64,000 nt of DNA from Rufibacter ruber. Its GTDB lineage: Bacteria > Bacteroidota > Bacteroidia > Cytophagales > Hymenobacteraceae. The notes under the pieces are model-generated. The model worked only from the letters and a program-made list of their open reading frames with translations. It made no database searches and had not been told where the DNA came from. Shown piece by piece: positions 49,033 to 59,106 of the stretch; positions within the stretch are counted from its first letter, which is position 1; each line of letters begins with the position of its first letter. The translations under genes and the position numbers were made by a program. The stretch is from assembly GCF_001647275.1 (NCBI RefSeq), contig NZ_LRMM01000024.1, forward strand, positions 1-64,000, in the 5' to 3' direction.

Positions 49033-49650
49033 ATGCAACTCCTCATAGAACTCCAGTACAACCCCAACCTTCTTTTTTTCCAAAAGGCTTTTCAAGCCGA
49101 TGAACTTCTGTTTGAGGCGCAGGAGCACTACCAGAAGCAGAGCTACCGCAACCGCTGCCATATTCTTACGCCGCAGGGCGTGCAGCCGCTCAGCATTCCG
49201 GTGGTGAAAGGCAACCGCAAGACCCTCATCACCCAACTGGAGATTGACTACAGCCAGCGCTGGCGCGACAACCATTGGCGTACCATCCAGAGCGCCTACG
49301 GCAACGCTCCCTTCTTTGAGTACTATTCAGACTACATAAAAGACATCTATGACCGGGAGCCCGCCAAGTTATGGGACCTGAATATGGATTTATTCAAACT
49401 TTTCGCTAAATTCCTGAAGTTAAACAAACCCATACACCTTACTCAAACGTATGTAGAAACCTACGAGGAGCCGGTGCTGGATTGGCGCGGGAAACTTCAC
49501 CCCAAGAAGGAACCTGACATTTTGCGTCTCCCTCCCTACCGGCAGGTGTTTGGCAAACAATTTGCATCAAATCTGAGTATACTGGACTTGTTGTTTAACC
49601 TTGGCCCAGAGGCATCTATTTACCTACAGAATTCTGCGGCTTTCTGTTGA
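49033..49650 (+). CDS. WbqC-family protein
   Basis: 205 aa, whole length matching WbqC: MQLLIELQYNPNLLFFQKAF, EAQEHYQKQSYRNRCHILTPQGVQPLSIPV (located at about residues 29-58), WRTIQSAYGNAPFFEYYSDYIKDIYDRE. WbqC-type proteins are found in surface-polysaccharide and other contexts; enzymatic function is not established. It ends 94 bp before clpC, in the same direction. Confidence 0.85.
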   Translation: MQLLIELQYNPNLLFFQKAFQADELLFEAQEHYQKQSYRNRCHILTPQGVQPLSIPVVKGNRKTLITQLEIDYSQRWRDNHWRTIQSAYGNAPFFEYYSDYIKDIYDREPAKLWDLNMDLFKLFAKFLKLNKPIHLTQTYVETYEEPVLDWRGKLHPKKEPDILRLPPYRQVFGKQFASNLSILDLLFNLGPEASIYLQNSAAFC

Positions 49651-49744
49651 ACATTTGCCCCACTCAGCTTGTTTTATTACTAGCGTAGCCTTGGCAACCA
49701 ACCGTTGCAGTACACGCACACAACATTTTACTAGACTAGACTAC

Positions 49745-52357
49745 ATGGAAGCCAAATTCTCAAATAGAGTGAAAGAGGTGATCTCTCTCAGTCGCGAGGA
49801 AGCCATACGTTTGGGGCATGATTACATCGGCACCGAGCACCTGCTTCTGGGTATGATTAGAGAGGGAGAAGGCACCGCAATCGCTTTGCTTAAAAAACTG
49901 GGGGTACCCATGGAGGAACTCAAGTACGCGCTTGAGCAGGCCACCAAAAATACCGCCAGCCCCAATACCAATATTACCGGCAGCATACCGCTGACCAAGC
50001 AGACGGAGAAGGTCCTGAAAATAACGTACCTGGAGGCCAAAATCTTCAAGTCAGACATCATAGGTACTGAACACCTGCTGCTGTCTATTTTGCGGGATGA
50101 GGATAATATTTCATCGCAAACCTTAGCCAAATTCAACGTGAACTATGAAGCCATCCGGGATTCGTTAGACTACCATGCTAACAACCCACTCGCCTCTTCA
50201 GATACTGACGACAACGACGACAACGACAAACTCTTCGGTTCCTCTTCCTCTAAAGGAGGCGCGGGTTCAACCGCCAAGAAGGGTGCCGAGAAATCCCGCA
50301 CCCCGGTGCTGGACAACTTCGGCCGTGATCTCACCAAGTTGGCCGAGGAAGGCAAACTAGACCCAATTGTGGGCCGTGAGAAAGAGATTGAGCGCGTGGC
50401 CCAGGTACTGAGCCGCCGCAAGAAAAATAACCCCATCCTGATTGGTGAACCGGGGGTAGGTAAAACGGCTATCGCCGAAGGTCTGGCTCTGCGCATCATT
50501 CAGAAGAAAGTATCGCGCGTGCTGTTCGGCAAACGCGTGGTAACCTTAGACCTGGCCTCTTTGGTGGCCGGAACTAAGTACCGCGGCCAGTTTGAGGAGC
50601 GCATGAAAGCCGTGATGAACGAGCTGGAGAAATCGCCTGACGTGATTCTGTTCATTGATGAGCTGCACACCATTGTAGGTGCCGGCGGTGCGTCTGGCTC
50701 GTTAGATGCGTCTAACATGTTCAAACCAGCCCTCGCCCGCGGCGAAATCCAATGCATTGGCGCCACTACGCTAGATGAGTACCGCCAGTACATTGAGAAA
50801 GATGGTGCGTTGGCCCGTAGGTTCCAGATTGTGATGGTTGACCCAACCACGCCAGAGGAAACCATTGAGATCCTGCACAACATCAAAGACAAATACCAGG
50901 ACCACCACCACGTCAACTACACAGACAAAGCCATTGAGGCCTGCGTGAAGTTGAGTGACCGCTACATGAGCGACCGTTTCTTACCAGACAAGGCCATTGA
51001 CATTCTGGACGAGGCCGGTGCCCGCGTACACATCAACAACATTATTGTTCCTGATGATATCCTGAAACTGGAAGAGTCTATTGAGAACATCAAGGAAGAG
51101 AAAAACCGCGTAGTGAAAAGCCAGAAATACGAAGAGGCGGCCCAACTGCGTGACAAAGAGAAAAAACTTTTAGACCAACTTGACTCGGCTAAGAAAAGCT
51201 GGGAAGAGGAGACCAAGAAGAAGCGTTACACCGTGAAAGAGGAAAACGTGGCCGAGGTAATCGCCATGATGACCGGTATTCCGGTGAAGCGTATCGCCCA
51301 GAACGAAGGCCAGAAGCTGCTCAACATGGGCGAAGAGCTGAAAGGCAAAGTGATTGGCCAGGACAAAGCGATTCAGCAGTTGGTGAAAGCCATCCAAAGA
51401 ACCCGCGTTGGTCTGAAAGATCCTAAAAAACCCATCGGTTCATTTGTGTTCCTGGGTCCAACCGGGGTTGGTAAAACTGAGCTGGCCAAAGTGCTGGCGA
51501 CCTACCTGTTTGACAAGGAAGATTCTCTGGTGCGCATTGACATGAGTGAGTACATGGAGAAATTCAGCGTATCTCGCCTGGTGGGAGCGCCTCCAGGCTA
51601 TGTGGGCTACGAAGAAGGTGGTCAGCTGACTGAAAAAATCCGTCGTAAGCCATATTCAGTAGTATTGCTGGATGAGATTGAGAAAGCGCACCCAGACGTA
51701 TACAACCTGTTGTTGCAAGTGCTGGATGACGGCGTTCTGACAGACGGTTTAGGCCGTAAAGTTGACTTCAGAAACACCATCATCATCATGACCTCCAACA
51801 TTGGGGCGCGTGACTTGCAGGACTTTGGGGCTGGAGTTGGTTTCGCCACCAAAACCCGCCAGGAAAACATGGATGACATCATGAAGGGTACCATTGCGGC
51901 CGCCCTGAAGAAGACGTTCTCCCCTGAGTTCCTGAACCGTCTGGATGATGTGATTGTGTTCAACTCACTGGCCAAAGAAGATATCCATAAAATCATTGAT
52001 ATCTCTCTGCGCAAGTTGCTGGAGCGTGTGAAAACATTGGGCTACACCATTGAGATCACAGACAAAGCCAAAGATTTTGTGGCTGAGAAAGGGTATGATT
52101 CCAAATATGGGGCGCGTCCGTTGAACCGGGCCATCACCAAGTACATGGAAGACCCAATCGCGGAGGAAATCCTGAAAGCGGAGTTGGCGCAAGGGGACAT
52201 CATTCAGATAGACTACGAGGAAGGCAAAGAAGAGCTGAAATTCACCAATCGCAAGAGCGAGAACCACGTGAAAGACACCTCAGATGAATTGCCAGATGCG
52301 TCAGCGTCTTCTGAAGAAGAGGAAACCACGCCCACAGACGGCAAGAAGAAAGACTAA
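49745..52357 (+). CDS. clpC: ClpC AAA+ unfoldase
   Basis: 870 aa Hsp100 protein that unfolds substrates for ClpP. Clp-N repeats at about residues 1-140, AAA-1 with Walker [14 protein letters not shown] (about residue 240) and Walker [11 protein letters not shown], a UVR/middle domain ([17 protein letters not shown], about residue 460), AAA-2 with Walker [13 protein letters not shown] (about residue 575) and [14 protein letters not shown]. The C-terminus is acidic. The ATG at 49745 gives [15 protein letters not shown], the family start. A strong terminator follows. Confidence 0.96.
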   Translation: MEAKFSNRVKEVISLSREEAIRLGHDYIGTEHLLLGMIREGEGTAIALLKKLGVPMEELKYALEQATKNTASPNTNITGSIPLTKQTEKVLKITYLEAKIFKSDIIGTEHLLLSILRDEDNISSQTLAKFNVNYEAIRDSLDYHANNPLASSDTDDNDDNDKLFGSSSSKGGAGSTAKKGAEKSRTPVLDNFGRDLTKLAEEGKLDPIVGREKEIERVAQVLSRRKKNNPILIGEPGVGKTAIAEGLALRIIQKKVSRVLFGKRVVTLDLASLVAGTKYRGQFEERMKAVMNELEKSPDVILFIDELHTIVGAGGASGSLDASNMFKPALARGEIQCIGATTLDEYRQYIEKDGALARRFQIVMVDPTTPEETIEILHNIKDKYQDHHHVNYTDKAIEACVKLSDRYMSDRFLPDKAIDILDEAGARVHINNIIVPDDILKLEESIENIKEEKNRVVKSQKYEEAAQLRDKEKKLLDQLDSAKKSWEEETKKKRYTVKEENVAEVIAMMTGIPVKRIAQNEGQKLLNMGEELKGKVIGQDKAIQQLVKAIQRTRVGLKDPKKPIGSFVFLGPTGVGKTELAKVLATYLFDKEDSLVRIDMSEYMEKFSVSRLVGAPPGYVGYEEGGQLTEKIRRKPYSVVLLDEIEKAHPDVYNLLLQVLDDGVLTDGLGRKVDFRNTIIIMTSNIGARDLQDFGAGVGFATKTRQENMDDIMKGTIAAALKKTFSPEFLNRLDDVIVFNSLAKEDIHKIIDISLRKLLERVKTLGYTIEITDKAKDFVAEKGYDSKYGARPLNRAITKYMEDPIAEEILKAELAQGDIIQIDYEEGKEELKFTNRKSENHVKDTSDELPDASASSEEEETTPTDGKKKD

Positions 52358-52380
52358 GCGTTAATTTCTATTAGATTTTG

Positions 52381-52420
52381 GGAAAGGCTGACAGACATTC
52401 TGTCAGCCTTTCCTGTTTTT
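52381..52420 (+). terminator. terminator after clpC
   Basis: Perfect 15-bp arms (GGAAAGGCTGACAGA and complement) around CAT, followed by TGTTTTT. Confidence 0.92.
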
Positions 52421-52452
52421 GAGCTGTTTCCGGAAAAAGAGGCAGGAAACGG
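52411..52452. repeat. CTGTTTT palindromic element (degenerate)
   Basis: TCCTGTTTTTGAGCTGTTTCC with GGAAAAAGAGGCAGGAAACGG. Confidence 0.6.
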
Positions 52453-52468
52453 AAGCCAGAAAATGGAG

Positions 52469-52632
52469 CGTCGTTACCCTGTAACGACGTGTGTCCCTGA
52501 AACGGAAAAATCTCATCTAAGACCAAAATGAAATCCTGGGCAAAATAGAAGGTATCAGTTGCAAAGACACGTTCTTATCTTAACTGAAAGGGTATTGTTG
52601 CATAGAAGCCACGTCGTTACAGGGTAACGACG
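52469..52632. repeat. inverted pair of CGTCGTTA hairpins
   Basis: CGTCGTTA-CCCTG-TAACGACG (52469-52489) and its reverse-complement-type copy CGTCGTTA-CAGGG-TAACGACG (52612-52632) are each hairpins and also pair with one another across 122 bp. Confidence 0.75.
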
Positions 52633-52641
52633 CTATATCTT

Positions 52642-52672
52642 GCGTTTTGGCCTGTTTCCTGAAAACAGCACG
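52642..52672. repeat. CTGTTTT palindromic element (fragment)
   Basis: GCGTTTTGGCCTGTTTCCTGAAAACAGCACGC: right outer arm lost. Confidence 0.55.
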
Positions 52673-52802
52673 CAAGATATACACAACCCTTTCACCCCCA
52701 GTTTTTCCGCGCGAAACGTATAGATTATCAATTTATTTCGGGGGTGGCTTTACATTCCGGAAGAAAAGCGTAACAAAAATTTTACACTGGCCTATTCTTT
52801 CC

Positions 52803-52810
52803 TAAATTTG
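52803..52810 (+). promoter_or_regulatory. -7 box of the acyl-CoA carboxylase gene
   Basis: TAAATTTG fits TAnnTTTG; predicted start near 52817 and a leader of about 23 nt before the ATG at 52840. Confidence 0.55.
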
Positions 52811-52839
52811 GTCTCTTGTACCAACACCAAAACTGCTCA

Positions 52840-54402
52840 ATGTCAGACACCAATCCTTTGAACAGCAAATTTGAGATTTTAGACCGCAAAAATGCCGAGG
52901 CCCACTTAGGAGGCGGCCAGGCGCGCATTGATGCCCAACATAAAAAAGGCAAACTCACCGCCCGTGAACGCATTGACCTGCTCCTGGATGAAGGCTCTTT
53001 TGAGGAGATAGGCAAGTTTGTGATGCACCGCTCCAAAGACTTCGGCCTGGACAAGGAATACTACCTGGGTGACGGCGTGGTAACCGGCTACGGCACCGTG
53101 AACGGCCGCCTGGTGTACGTATTCTCCCAAGACTTCACTGTTTTTGGCGGGTCCCTCTCAGAAACCCACGCCGAGAAAATTGTCAAGATCATGGACCTGG
53201 CCATGAAAAACGGCGCACCCGTGATTGGCTTGAATGATTCAGGCGGGGCAAGAATTCAGGAAGGCGTGGTTTCCCTGGGCGGCTACGCCGATATCTTCTA
53301 TAAAAACACCCTCGCCTCGGGCGTGATTCCGCAGCTGTCGGGCATTATGGGGCCTTGCGCGGGCGGCGCGGTGTACTCGCCGGCCATCACTGATTTCATC
53401 CTGATGGTGGAAGACACGTCCTACATGTTTGTGACCGGCCCCAACGTGGTGAAAACGGTGACACATGAAACGGTGACCTCTGAGGAACTGGGCGGCGCCA
53501 GCACCCACAGCACCAAAAGCGGCGTGACCCATTTCTCCTGCGCCAATGAGGTAGTGTGTATTCAGAACATCAAGCAGCTGCTGAGCTATATGCCACAGAA
53601 CTGCGAGGAACTGCCGCCGTCTGCACCCTATGAGCCCCAAGCAGACGAAACCCGTGAGGTCTTGAACACCATTGTGCCCGAAAACCCGAACCAACCGTAT
53701 GACATGCGCGAGGTGATTGAAGGCATCATTGACAGCGGCTCATTCCTGGAAGTGCATAAAAACTTTGGCGAAAACATAGTAGTGGGTTTTGCCCGGTTGG
53801 CGGGCCGTAGCATAGGCATTGTGGGCAACCAACCGGCGGTGTTAGCCGGGGTTCTGGACATCAACGCCAGTACCAAGGCTGCCCGCTTCGTGCGTTTCTG
53901 TGACTCGTTCAACATTCCGTTGCTGGTGCTGGAAGACGTGCCCGGTTTCCTGCCTGGCACTGACCAGGAGTGGCGCGGCATTATCACCAACGGGGCTAAA
54001 TTACTCTACGCGTTCTGCGAGGCCACCGTGCCGCGCGTGACCGTGATTACCCGCAAGGCCTACGGCGGCGCCTATGACGTGATGAACTCCAAGCATATTG
54101 GCGCTGATTTAAATTATGCCTGGCCTACGGCCGAAATTGCCGTGATGGGCGCCAAAGGTGCCGCTGAAATCATCTTCAAACGCGAGATTGCCGCCGCCGA
54201 AGACCCGGAAGCCAAACTGGCCGAGAAAGTGGCCGAGTACCAGGAGAAATTCGCGACGCCGTACCGGGCGGCCCACCGTGGCTTTGTAGACGAGGTGATT
54301 TACCCGTCTGAGACGCGTGCCAAGCTGATCAAGGCGTTCAAGATGCTGGAGAACAAGGTAGATCAGCTGCCCAGGAAAAAACACGGCAATATCCCGCTGT
54401 AA
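52840..54402 (+). CDS. acyl-CoA carboxylase beta subunit (propionyl-CoA type)
   Basis: 520-aa carboxyltransferase subunit: [18 protein letters not shown] (about residue 42), [22 protein letters not shown] (about residue 140), [20 protein letters not shown] and [33 protein letters not shown]. It transfers carboxyl from biotin to propionyl- or methylcrotonyl-CoA-type substrates; the biotin carboxylase is not in this window. The ATG at 52840 fits the promoter; a TTG at 52816 would start in the leader. Confidence 0.93.
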   Translation: MSDTNPLNSKFEILDRKNAEAHLGGGQARIDAQHKKGKLTARERIDLLLDEGSFEEIGKFVMHRSKDFGLDKEYYLGDGVVTGYGTVNGRLVYVFSQDFTVFGGSLSETHAEKIVKIMDLAMKNGAPVIGLNDSGGARIQEGVVSLGGYADIFYKNTLASGVIPQLSGIMGPCAGGAVYSPAITDFILMVEDTSYMFVTGPNVVKTVTHETVTSEELGGASTHSTKSGVTHFSCANEVVCIQNIKQLLSYMPQNCEELPPSAPYEPQADETREVLNTIVPENPNQPYDMREVIEGIIDSGSFLEVHKNFGENIVVGFARLAGRSIGIVGNQPAVLAGVLDINASTKAARFVRFCDSFNIPLLVLEDVPGFLPGTDQEWRGIITNGAKLLYAFCEATVPRVTVITRKAYGGAYDVMNSKHIGADLNYAWPTAEIAVMGAKGAAEIIFKREIAAAEDPEAKLAEKVAEYQEKFATPYRAAHRGFVDEVIYPSETRAKLIKAFKMLENKVDQLPRKKHGNIPL

Positions 54403-54407
54403 AAAAG

Positions 54408-54471
54408 ATGTCAGACGCTGGAATATAGGCCTTAGACTTATCCAGGCAACCTAACCTCCAGCGTCTGACAT
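54408..54471. repeat. ATGTCAGACGCTGG inverted repeat
   Basis: Arms ATGTCAGACGCTGG (54408-54421) and CCAGCGTCTGACAT (54458-54471) with a 36-nt loop, just after the carboxylase stop. A six-A run lies on its 5' side, so it resembles a terminator only for the minus strand. Confidence 0.6.
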
Positions 54472-54596
54472 GCCATAACCAACAACCGCCCCAAAGGCAT
54501 GGGCCATGTGAAGCACCCCGTGCCTTTCCACAACCACTTACACTAACACACAACAACGAACCGGAGAAGTGCTTCGCTCCACATTGACGAAAGCAT

Positions 54597-55667
54597 ATGA
54601 GAGAAGAAAGCTTTGATTTTCTGCAAAAGTATCTCAACAACGCCGCCCCCACCGGCTTTGAATCTGAAGGCCAGAAACTTTGGCTGGCGTACATTAAGCC
54701 GTACATTGATGAGTATTTTGTAGACACCTACGGCACCGTAGTGGGCGTAATCAACCCAGAGGCTGACTACAAAGTAGTCATTGAGGCGCACGCAGATGAG
54801 ATTGCCTGGTTTGTGAACTACATCACCCCAGAGGGTTACATTTACGTACGCCGCAACGGCGGGTCAGACGCGGTCATTGCTCCGTCAAAACGGGTAAACA
54901 TTCATACCAGAAAAGGGCCCGTGAAAGCAGTCTTTGGGTACCCGGCCATTCATGTGCGCAAGGTGGAGCAGGACAAAGCCCCTACCGTAGAGACCATTTT
55001 CCTGGACTGTGGCGCCGCCAACCGCCAGGAAGTAGAAGACATGGGCATTCACGTGGGCTGTGTGGTCACTTTTGATGACGAGCTGTGGGTGATGAATGAC
55101 AAGTATTACGTGGGCCGGGCGCTGGACAACCGCATTGGTGGGTTCATGATTGCAGAAGTAGCCCGTATGCTCAAAGAGAACGGGAAAAAACTGCCCTTCG
55201 GTCTGTACATTGTGAATGCCGTGCAGGAAGAGATTGGTTTACGCGGCGCCGAGATGATTGCCCACCGTATCAAGCCTAACCTGGCCATCATCACAGACGT
55301 GACCCATGACACCCAGAGCCAGGGCTACGAGAAAAAAACCAACGGTGACCTGCACTGCGGCAAAGGCCCTGTATTGACCTATGGCCCGGCGGTACAGAAC
55401 AACGTGCTGAACATGCTGATTGACGTGGCAGAGAAGAATGAGATCCCCTTCCAGCGTGCCGCCGCCACCCGCGCCACCGGCACAGACACAGATGCGTTTG
55501 CCTATTCCCATGAAGGCGTGGCTTCGGCGTTGATCTCGTTGCCGTTGAAGTATATGCACACCACCGTGGAGACCGTTCATAAAGACGATGTAGACAACAT
55601 CATTCAGCTGTTCTACCAGTTCCTGAACCAGCTGGAGAGCGGCCATGACTTTAGATATCTGACCTAG
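54597..55667 (+). CDS. M42-family metallopeptidase
   Basis: 356-aa cytoplasmic aminopeptidase of the M42 (glutamyl aminopeptidase/endoglucanase-like) family. Metal and catalytic residues: IEAHADEIAWFV (His, Asp; about residue 61), GRALDNRIGGF (Asp; about residue 175), NAVQEEIGLRGAE (Glu-Glu; about residue 208), ITDVTHDTQSQG (Asp), and YMHTTVETVHKDD (His; about residue 320). The length is typical. Confidence 0.93.
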   Translation: MREESFDFLQKYLNNAAPTGFESEGQKLWLAYIKPYIDEYFVDTYGTVVGVINPEADYKVVIEAHADEIAWFVNYITPEGYIYVRRNGGSDAVIAPSKRVNIHTRKGPVKAVFGYPAIHVRKVEQDKAPTVETIFLDCGAANRQEVEDMGIHVGCVVTFDDELWVMNDKYYVGRALDNRIGGFMIAEVARMLKENGKKLPFGLYIVNAVQEEIGLRGAEMIAHRIKPNLAIITDVTHDTQSQGYEKKTNGDLHCGKGPVLTYGPAVQNNVLNMLIDVAEKNEIPFQRAAATRATGTDTDAFAYSHEGVASALISLPLKYMHTTVETVHKDDVDNIIQLFYQFLNQLESGHDFRYLT

Positions 55668-55706
55668 CTGTTTTGGGGCTGTTTTCAGAAAAACAGCCCC
55701 AAAACG
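55668..55706. repeat. CTGTTTT palindromic element
   Basis: Begins at the base right after the M42 stop codon: CTGTTTTGGGGCTGTTTTC with AAAACAGCCCCAAAACG. Confidence 0.93.
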
Positions 55707-55788
55707 CAATTTAAAGACCTGTGGGGAAAAGATACCTGCAGGTTTTTGCCTTTCCACGGCCTCTGTTGCCCCATTACCACCGCTGCAC

Positions 55789-56334
55789 ATGGAACTGTCC
55801 ACCCCGCGTCTCCTGCTCAGGGAATTTCAGGAAAATGACTGGCACTTCACCCACCTGTATGAATCACAGGAAAGTGTTATGCGTTACCAGACCAGCCACG
55901 TACGCAGCAGCCAGGAAAGCCGGGACTATCTACTCCAGTGCATGGCCGAAGCCAGGGAAGATCCCCGCACCCTCTTTGACCTGGCTGTTGTTCTGAAAAG
56001 CACCAACATGCTCATTGGCCGGGTGGGAATGAAGGTAGACTATGACGCCGAGGAAGCCGCGCTCTGGTACCTCCTGAACCCCACCTACTGGAACAAAGGC
56101 TATACCACAGAGGCCGCACGCGCCCTCATCAAATACGGGTTTGAGGAGCTGCACCTGCACCGCTTCTGGGCCGACTGCGACCCGCGCAACGTGGGTTCTT
56201 ACCGCGTAATGGAGAAACTGGGCATGCGCCGTGAAGCCCATTTCAAGGAGAATATCTTCATCAAAGGCGAGTGGTGTGATTCACTGGTATACGCCCTGTT
56301 AGACCATGAGTGGCAGCACAGGCAACCATTGTAA
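55789..56334 (+). CDS. GNAT acetyltransferase (RimJ/RimL type)
   Basis: 181 aa. MELSTPRLLLREFQENDWHF start, central VGMKVDYDAEEAALWYLLNPTYWNKGYTTEAARALIKYGF (located about residues 83-122) with the acetyl-CoA binding pyrophosphate loop, then RFWADCDPRNVGSYRVMEKLGMRREAHF. The acetylated substrate is unknown. Confidence 0.88.
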   Translation: MELSTPRLLLREFQENDWHFTHLYESQESVMRYQTSHVRSSQESRDYLLQCMAEAREDPRTLFDLAVVLKSTNMLIGRVGMKVDYDAEEAALWYLLNPTYWNKGYTTEAARALIKYGFEELHLHRFWADCDPRNVGSYRVMEKLGMRREAHFKENIFIKGEWCDSLVYALLDHEWQHRQPL

Positions 56335-56357
56335 AGCTTTATTTTCAACAGATCCTA

Positions 56358-56402
56358 TTTTTGTTTCCGGGCTACTTTTCCAAAAACAGGCCCAAAACAG
56401 AA
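56358..56402. repeat. CTGTTTT palindromic element (imperfect)
   Basis: TTTTTGTTTCCGGGCTACTTTTC and AAAAACAGGCCCAAAACAGAA, 24 bp after the GNAT stop. Confidence 0.8.
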
Positions 56403-56508
56403 GCTCTGATTGTTCAGTATAGGTATTGGGAGTCATTAGCAGCCGGTACTTTAGAAGTCATCAGCCGTTCCGGGGCATTGGGTAGGCCGGAGCCGTGAAA
56501 ATGTGTTG

Positions 56509-57353
56509 ATGGAAACTCCTTCTTCGGAATTAAACCACCTAGACCAACATACCTTGCAGTTTTTAGATCAGATGCACCGGCAGGTTGACTTGCCACAGTT
56601 TCCGGAACGGATTGTGTCCTTGGTACCCAGTCAGACAGAATTGCTGTTTCACCTGGGGTTGGGTGACCGCGTGGTGGGCGTGACCAGATTCTGCCTTCAC
56701 CCAAGAGAGGAGGTCAGAAAGAAGACCAGGGTTGGCGCACCAAACAGTTTCACCTGGAGGTGATTGACCAGTTGGCGCCAGACCTTATCATTGGCAACAA
56801 AGAAGAGAATTACCAGGAAGGCATTGAGGCCCTTGCGCAAAAGTACCCCGTCTGGATGAGTGACATCCTTACCCTGGAAGACAGCCTGCAAATGATGGCC
56901 TGGGTAGGGGAAATCACCAACACGGCCACCAAAGCCCAAGAACTGGTTTCTCAATTACAGGAACACTTTTTACAGTTACACCCCATTTCCCCCCGCATTC
57001 GCACGGCTTACTTTATCTGGCGCAAGCCGTACATGGCCGTGGGCGGAGAGAATTTCATAGACCATGTGTTAGCCCGTTGCGGTCTGGAGAATGTGGTTGC
57101 TGACATGCCCAGGTACCCAGTCATCACCCCTGAACTGCTGCAGGAACGCGCACCCCAGCTAATTCTGCTTTCTTCTGAACCTTACCCTTTTCAGGAGAGA
57201 CATCTGGCTGAGTTCCAGCAGATCTGCCCGGACGCCCTGGTGAAAGTGGTAGATGGGGAGATGTTCAGTTGGTACGGTAGCCGGCTTTTACATTCGGTCC
57301 CATACCTTCAAGATCTCCTGCGGCAGGTGCAGCAAGACCTTCCTCCCCAATAA
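56509..57353 (+). pseudogene. BtuF-like substrate-binding protein, one frameshift
   Basis: Two overlapping frames join into a 281-aa helical-backbone metal or cobalamin binding protein (periplasmic binding protein type III): [32 protein letters not shown] in frame 1, [20 protein letters not shown] in frame 2, then GEITNTATKAQELVSQL and YFIWRKPYMAVGGENFIDHVLARCGLENVV. A missing G near 56736 (GGCGCACC where GGCGGCACC restores the reading) causes the break. No signal peptide is evident, which is common in this cytoplasmic-like branch; its ligand (B12 or another) is unproven. It is either inactivated or affected by a base error. Confidence 0.75.
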
Positions 57354-57390
57354 AAAAGCCCCGGCCTCTGTTACAGAGGCCGGGGCTTTT
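57354..57390. terminator. bidirectional terminator
   Basis: Arms AAAAGCCCCGGCCTCTG and CAGAGGCCGGGGCTTTT with a 3-nt loop between two convergent genes; A and T tracts on both flanks. Confidence 0.95.
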
Positions 57391-57410
57391 CTTCCATTCT
57401 TACAGTACCA

Positions 57411-57944
57411 CTACTTGCTGGCAACTGCATTCTTCAACTCCTGGGCTTCAGCTAAGTGTTGCTTTAAAACGGGCAACACCTGGTCAATAAACGCCTGGAT
57501 TTCCTGATCTTTCAGTTCCTTTTCTGCTTGCTCATAAAGGGCCACTGTCTCTTTCTGTACTTCCAGCTGGGCATCTGTGAAGGTCTGGTCAAAAGCCTCG
57601 CCTTCTTTGGTTTCCAGACTGTCTACAATCGCTTTCTTTTCTGAGGGCATCTCATTGGGCAGTTCTACCCGGCGCTGCTTAGCCATGCTTTCTAAAACCG
57701 GGCTGGTTCTGGAATGCACGTGCACCAGTTGCTGGCCATACGCGTCTACTTTTTTCCCTTGGTCTGCGGCCATCATCCCGGCCATTAACTCAAAACGGTC
57801 AGTGGCCACTGCTTTCTGGAGGAACTGCTCTACTTTGGCATGGTCAGCCGCAGAGGCTTCCTGCTTGTTGCTACTGCATGACACTAATGTAGTGCTACTC
57901 ATAGCAAACACACTCCCGATCAATAACAAACTTATTTTTTTCAT
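57411..57944 (-). CDS. DUF4142 lipoprotein
   Basis: 177 aa. The signal ends at the lipobox TTLVSC (Cys 18), followed by KQEASAADHAKVEQFLQKAV and an all-helical DUF4142 domain (about residues 30-177). Its fold resembles ferritin-like DUF305/DUF4142 proteins; function unknown. The ATG at 57944 is preferred over an earlier start. It is a paralog of the next gene. Confidence 0.85.
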   Translation of the reverse strand: MKKISLLLIGSVFAMSSTTLVSCSSNKQEASAADHAKVEQFLQKAVATDRFELMAGMMAADQGKKVDAYGQQLVHVHSRTSPVLESMAKQRRVELPNEMPSEKKAIVDSLETKEGEAFDQTFTDAQLEVQKETVALYEQAEKELKDQEIQAFIDQVLPVLKQHLAEAQELKNAVASK

Positions 57945-58180
57945 AGTTTTAGGTCTTCGTTCTACAGCACTCACGTATGAGCATCTTCTAACGTTAAAAC
58001 TAAAGCAAGGTTAAAATAGTTCAGAACTACACTTCCAATTCATACATTAATACCTGAATAACATTTATTTAATTCAAATTCACCCACCCCAATTCCTGTC
58101 ACAAGGCTTCTATCAATCATATCATTCACCACTCCTATCATCCTATAAATTTATATTTTCACCTTTGTAAGCAGACAAAA

Positions 58181-58211
58181 AAAATCAGCCCATTGTTTTA
58201 GCAATGGGCTG
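58181..58211 (-). terminator. terminator after the second DUF4142 gene
   Basis: CAGCCCATTG/CAATGGGCTG arms with a 6-nt loop; on the minus strand the 3' arm is followed by ATTTTTTTT. Confidence 0.88.
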
Positions 58212-58235
58212 TTTTTAAACGTAGGCAAACAACTG

Positions 58236-58784
58236 TTACATGCCGTCTACTTTCGTCTTTGTGTCTCGGGCATGCTGCAGGTGCGTTCTCAGCTTTGGCA
58301 AGGTTTCGTCAATAAAAGCCTGCACTTCAGCATCTTTTATCTCTTTGTCAGCCTGCTCATATAAAGCAATGGCTTCCTGGTGAGCCTGTACCTGTACCGC
58401 AGCAAAATCTTTATCAAAGGGCAGTCCGTCTAAACCGTTCAGGCGGGTCATGATTTGCTGTTTGGGAGCGGGCATGGTCATCTGCAACTGAATATCCCGT
58501 TCATCTGCCATGTCCATGATTTTATTGCTTGACAGGGTATGGTCACGTACCAGCATGGCCCCTAACGTTTCAACATCAGAGGTTTCACCTTTCACTTGTG
58601 CCATCTGACCGGTCTGAATCTCAAACATGTCACTCACGGCCGCATTCTGGAAGAATACCGCCACCCGCTGCCGGTCTTGCTCCATCAGGGCATCCGCATC
58701 CTCATCGTCGTCATCACATGACACCAGTAGCACACTGCTCAGTAACAGGGAGCAGAAGAGCACCCATACGTTCGTTTTTTTCAT
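58236..58784 (-). CDS. DUF4142 lipoprotein (paralog)
   Basis: 182 aa. The lipobox LLVSCDDDDED (Cys 23) is followed by a very acidic stretch and then the DUF4142 helices (RVAVFFQNAAVSDMFEIQTGQMAQ, about residues 40-63; EVQAFIDETLPKLRTHLQHARD at the C-terminus). Function unknown. It has a terminator of its own, so the two paralogs are probably transcribed separately. Confidence 0.85.
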   Translation of the reverse strand: MKKTNVWVLFCSLLLSSVLLVSCDDDDEDADALMEQDRQRVAVFFQNAAVSDMFEIQTGQMAQVKGETSDVETLGAMLVRDHTLSSNKIMDMADERDIQLQMTMPAPKQQIMTRLNGLDGLPFDKDFAAVQVQAHQEAIALYEQADKEIKDAEVQAFIDETLPKLRTHLQHARDTKTKVDGM

Positions 58785-59106
58785 ATTAGATTGGTTAACA
58801 AATTATTTATTCAGGGTTCTTTTACGGGTTCAACTGGAATCGGCTTGCGCTCAAAAGACATCTACCCTCATTTTCAGTATAAACCAGAATCCTTATATAG
58901 CGCTCCCAGCCTATCGAGCCCAAACCATTTAACCAATTCATAACCAATCAACTAAGACAACCTCAACCCATTTCACCAGATCCTCTGCTGTTACAAGGGG
59001 CAAATGAAGTTTTAGTACTTGCCGCAACCGTCTACAGAGGTTTCCGTTTTCACAATACCGGTGCTACAACAGCACTCGGGCCCTGTATGATGTAAAGAAT
59101 ACCGTG
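58785..59106. other. 322-bp divergent intergenic region
   Basis: AT-rich with several CCAATTCATAACCAATCAA-like repeats near 58935-58950; no clear -7 box, repeat element or gene. Confidence 0.55.

Larger units (their letters stand above)
52358..52839. other. 482-bp intergenic region after clpC
   Basis: Contains the clpC terminator, two degenerate CTGTTTT elements, an inverted pair of CGTCGTTA hairpins and the carboxylase promoter. No gene seen. Confidence 0.65.

Noticed and set aside
48817-49275. Minus-strand frame overlapping WbqC (MVVAPALAVVNLQLG)
   Set aside because: It is antisense to the WbqC gene, whose whole length is recognisable.
54408-54471. Rho-independent terminator for the carboxylase gene
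   Set aside because: The T tract is on the wrong strand for the plus-strand gene and the loop is 36 nt; kept only as an inverted repeat.
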